From Azospirillum sp. SYSU D00513 (GTDB lineage: Bacteria; Pseudomonadota; Alphaproteobacteria; Azospirillales; Azospirillaceae), in contig NZ_JAFIQV010000004.1 of the NCBI RefSeq assembly GCF_017356015.1, forward strand, positions 124,001 through 188,000: 64,000 nt of DNA, written 5' to 3'. Position numbers and translations under genes: made by a program. Below the pieces are notes generated by a model that worked only from the letters and a program-made list of their open reading frames with translations, was not told the DNA's origin and did no database searches. Below are positions 62,331 through 64,000 of this stretch, piece after piece. Position 1 is the first letter of the stretch; each line of letters begins with the position of its first letter.

Positions 62331-63155
62331 ATGGGATTTTCGGTCACCTTCTGGGGCGTGCGCGGAACCGTTCCCTGCCCGATGCGGTCGCACATGGGCT
62401 ATGGGGGCAACACCGCCTGCGTCGAGGTGCGCGCCGGCGGCCAGTGCATCATTCTCGACGCGGGCACGGGAATCCGCCCGCTCGGCCAGAAGCTGCTGCG
62501 CGACGGCGTGACGCGGGCGACGCTGCTGCTGAGCCACACGCACCTCGACCACATCAGCGGCTTTCCCTTCTTCACGCCGGCCTACATCAGGGACTTCAAC
62601 CTGCGCGTGATGTCCTGCCATTTCGACGGCCAGCCGACCGTGGAAACCGTGCTGACGCGCCAGATGGACCGGCCCTTCTTCCCGGTTCCCCTGTGCGACA
62701 TGGGTGCCGGCATGGGCTTCATCGAAATGCCCACTGGGGGAAGCTTCTCCCTGGAGGATGGGATCCGCGTGCGCACCGCGCCGCTCAACCACCCGGACGG
62801 CTCCACGGGCTACAGGATCGAACATGCCGGCCAGTCGCTCGCCTACGTCACCGACACCGAGCATGTGCCGGGGCAGCCCGACCGCAACGTCCTGGACCTG
62901 ATCGACGGCGCCGACCTCGTCATCTACGATTCGACCTACACGGAGGAAGAATGGGCGGGCCGCGTCGGCTGGGGCCATTCCACCTGGGAAGAGGGCGCGC
63001 GGCTGTGCCGGGCGGCCGGGGCCAAGCGGCTGGGGCTGTTCCACCACGAGCCCGACCATGATGACACGGTCATGGAGGGCATCGAGCGGGCGGCGCAGGC
63101 CGCCTGGCCGGACGCCTTCGCCTGCCGCGAGGGAACGACCATCACTCTGGCCTGA
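62331..63155 (+). CDS. Metallo-beta-lactamase-fold hydrolase
   Basis: A 274-residue protein of the MBL phosphodiesterase group. The canonical HxHxDH metal motif is SHTHLDHISG near residue 70. A third ligand lies in LNHPDGSTGYRIE and the bridging aspartate in YVTDTEHV. The FWGVRGTVPCP opening is typical of a class related to cyclic-nucleotide phosphodiesterase and PqsE/RNase Z-like folds, often encoded beside sensor genes. No signal peptide is seen. Substrate unknown. The ATG at 62331 follows GAAGGGG. It is convergent with the TRAP receptor gene. Confidence 0.88.
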   Translation: MGFSVTFWGVRGTVPCPMRSHMGYGGNTACVEVRAGGQCIILDAGTGIRPLGQKLLRDGVTRATLLLSHTHLDHISGFPFFTPAYIRDFNLRVMSCHFDGQPTVETVLTRQMDRPFFPVPLCDMGAGMGFIEMPTGGSFSLEDGIRVRTAPLNHPDGSTGYRIEHAGQSLAYVTDTEHVPGQPDRNVLDLIDGADLVIYDSTYTEEEWAGRVGWGHSTWEEGARLCRAAGAKRLGLFHHEPDHDDTVMEGIERAAQAAWPDAFACREGTTITLA

Positions 63156-63167
63156 ACCAAAACGGAG

Positions 63168-63201
63168 AAGGGCGGTGGAGCCCGCAGGCGCCGCCGCCCT
63201 T
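63168..63201. terminator. Hairpin between convergent MBL and TRAP genes
   Basis: AAGGGCGG pairs with CCGCCCTT around an 18-nt loop. On the minus strand it is followed by TCTCCGTTTTGG, so it best serves the TRAP gene. Confidence 0.5.
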
Positions 63202-63217
63202 CCGTCCGGTCAGCCGG

Positions 63218-64000
63218 TCAGCCCCTGCGGGCGGACTGCGAGTAGATGTAGCTGTCGAAGGCGTTCTCGGCGAAGCGGAACCACAGGATCTCCTGCTCGC
63301 GGAAGGCCTTCCACTGCTCGTAGACCTTCTTGAAGCGCGGGTTGGTGGCCGCCAGCTCGTCGTAAAGCGCGAAGGACAGCCGCTCGCATTCCTGCATCAC
63401 GTCGCGCGGGAAGGTGCGGAGCTGCGCGCCGCCGGCGACCAGCCGCTTGAGCGCCGCCGCGTTCAGCGTGTCGTACTTGGCGATCATCCAGCTGTTCGCC
63501 TCCCAGCAGGCCTGCTCCAGGATGACCTGGTAGGATTTGGGCAGCTGCTCCCAGGCGCCGATGTTGATCATCAGCGGGATCTGGCCGGTGCCCTCCCACC
63601 AGCCAGGCGAATAGTAGTATTTCGCGACCTTGTGGAAGCCGAGCTTCTCGTCGTCGTGCGGGCCGACGAACTCGGTCGCGTCGATGGTGCCGCGCTCCAG
63701 CGCCGGGTAGATGTCGCCGCCGCCGAGCTGTTGCGGCACCACGCCCAGCTTGGACATGATCTGGCCGGCCAGCCCGCCGATGCGCATCTTGATGCCGCTC
63801 AGGTCCTCGACGGACTTGATCTCCTTGCGGAACCAGCCGCCCATCTGGGCCGTGGTGTTGCCGGCGGGGATGTGGTGGATGTTGTAGCCGCGGAAGACCT
63901 CGCGCATCAGCTCCAGCCCGCCGCCGTGCATCATCCAGGCGATGTGCTGGCGGGTGTTGAGGCCGAAGGGCATCGCCGTGTCGAAGCAGAAGGTCGGGTC
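63218..64000 (-). CDS. TRAP transporter substrate-binding protein (DctP-like), C-terminal part
   Basis: The C-terminal 260 residues of a periplasmic receptor for a TRAP uptake system. The frame is open to the window edge, entering with DPTFCFDTAMPFGLN, so the signal peptide and N-terminal lobe are outside. MRIGGLAGQIMSKLGVVPQQ holds the arginine that binds the ligand carboxylate in this family, followed by GDIYPALERGTIDATEFVGP. The YYSPGWWEGTG segment resembles the subgroup for 2-oxo acids or mannitol/chloroaromatics (TakP-like). The membrane subunit genes are not seen on the downstream side. They may lie beyond the window or be distant. Confidence 0.92.
   Translation of the reverse strand, partial: DPTFCFDTAMPFGLNTRQHIAWMMHGGGLELMREVFRGYNIHHIPAGNTTAQMGGWFRKEIKSVEDLSGIKMRIGGLAGQIMSKLGVVPQQLGGGDIYPALERGTIDATEFVGPHDDEKLGFHKVAKYYYSPGWWEGTGQIPLMINIGAWEQLPKSYQVILEQACWEANSWMIAKYDTLNAAALKRLVAGGAQLRTFPRDVMQECERLSFALYDELAATNPRFKKVYEQWKAFREQEILWFRFAENAFDSYIYSQSARRG

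Overview
The window is GC-rich bacterial chromosome, almost certainly from an alphaproteobacterium of the Rhodospirillales/Azospirillaceae type (Azospirillum-like). The evidence is the gene content and order: ilvB-ilvN-ilvC, hisG-hisD-UPF0262-phosphatase-maf-rng-yacG followed by tRNA-Phe, argH-lptM-lysA-pdeM, the etfB-etfA-hydroxybutyryl-CoA dehydrogenase cluster with a PduO-type adenosyltransferase, a PAS_5 protein, DUF3126 and an ExoY-like sugar transferase. I see no phage, integrase, intact insertion sequence or CRISPR array. It reads as core chromosome interleaved with signalling and accessory genes.

Layout. 0-2.1 kb: branched-chain amino acid synthesis (ilvB fragment, ilvN, ilvC). 2.2-8.6 kb: two small genes, then a pair of large exported caspase-fold proteins. 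The first has an intact His/Cys dyad joined to SH3-like and SUMF1/FGE-like domains. The second is a pseudo-caspase that has lost both catalytic residues and carries SH3 domains and MORN repeats. 8.7-16.8 kb: an old-yellow-enzyme oxidoreductase, a dienelactone hydrolase, an M20 peptidase, a BON-domain protein, three small proteins and a Bcr/CflA-type exporter. 17-23.7 kb: the his/maf/rng/yacG block and tRNA-Phe. 24-31.5 kb: a signalling region with a receiver protein, a four-PAS histidine kinase, a GAF-HWE-type kinase, a BrkB-like membrane protein and a chemoreceptor.

31.5-40.5 kb: a divergent pair around a probable Irr box, a threonine dehydratase-like enzyme, an S41 protease, a sugar transferase, tRNA-Glu, a Crp/Fnr regulator, a receiver protein and an MHYT-PAS-GGDEF-EAL protein. 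40.7-43.1 kb: a zinc-homeostasis operon (zur, His-rich CobW GTPase, HAD phosphatase) with a Zur-like palindrome at its head. 43.2-50.2 kb: a Tat-exported PhoX phosphatase, the argH-lptM-lysA-pdeM operon, a TlpA-like thioredoxin and a DUF4142 protein. 50.4-54 kb: electron transfer flavoprotein and butyryl-CoA metabolism. 54.1-64 kb: a GH1 glycosidase whose catalytic nucleophile position is glycine, an LLM flavoenzyme, a marR-led three-gene operon, DUF983 plus a MocR-type regulator sharing a repeated 9-bp promoter motif, a metallo-beta-lactamase-fold protein and the end of a TRAP substrate-binding protein.

The most distinctive observations are the natural glycosynthase-like GH1 protein, the caspase/pseudo-caspase pair, a 39-bp palindromic element present twice 35 kb apart in opposite orientation, the ATCCATACA repeats around the MocR gene, the probable Irr box, and a GGDEF domain lacking its first metal-binding aspartate.
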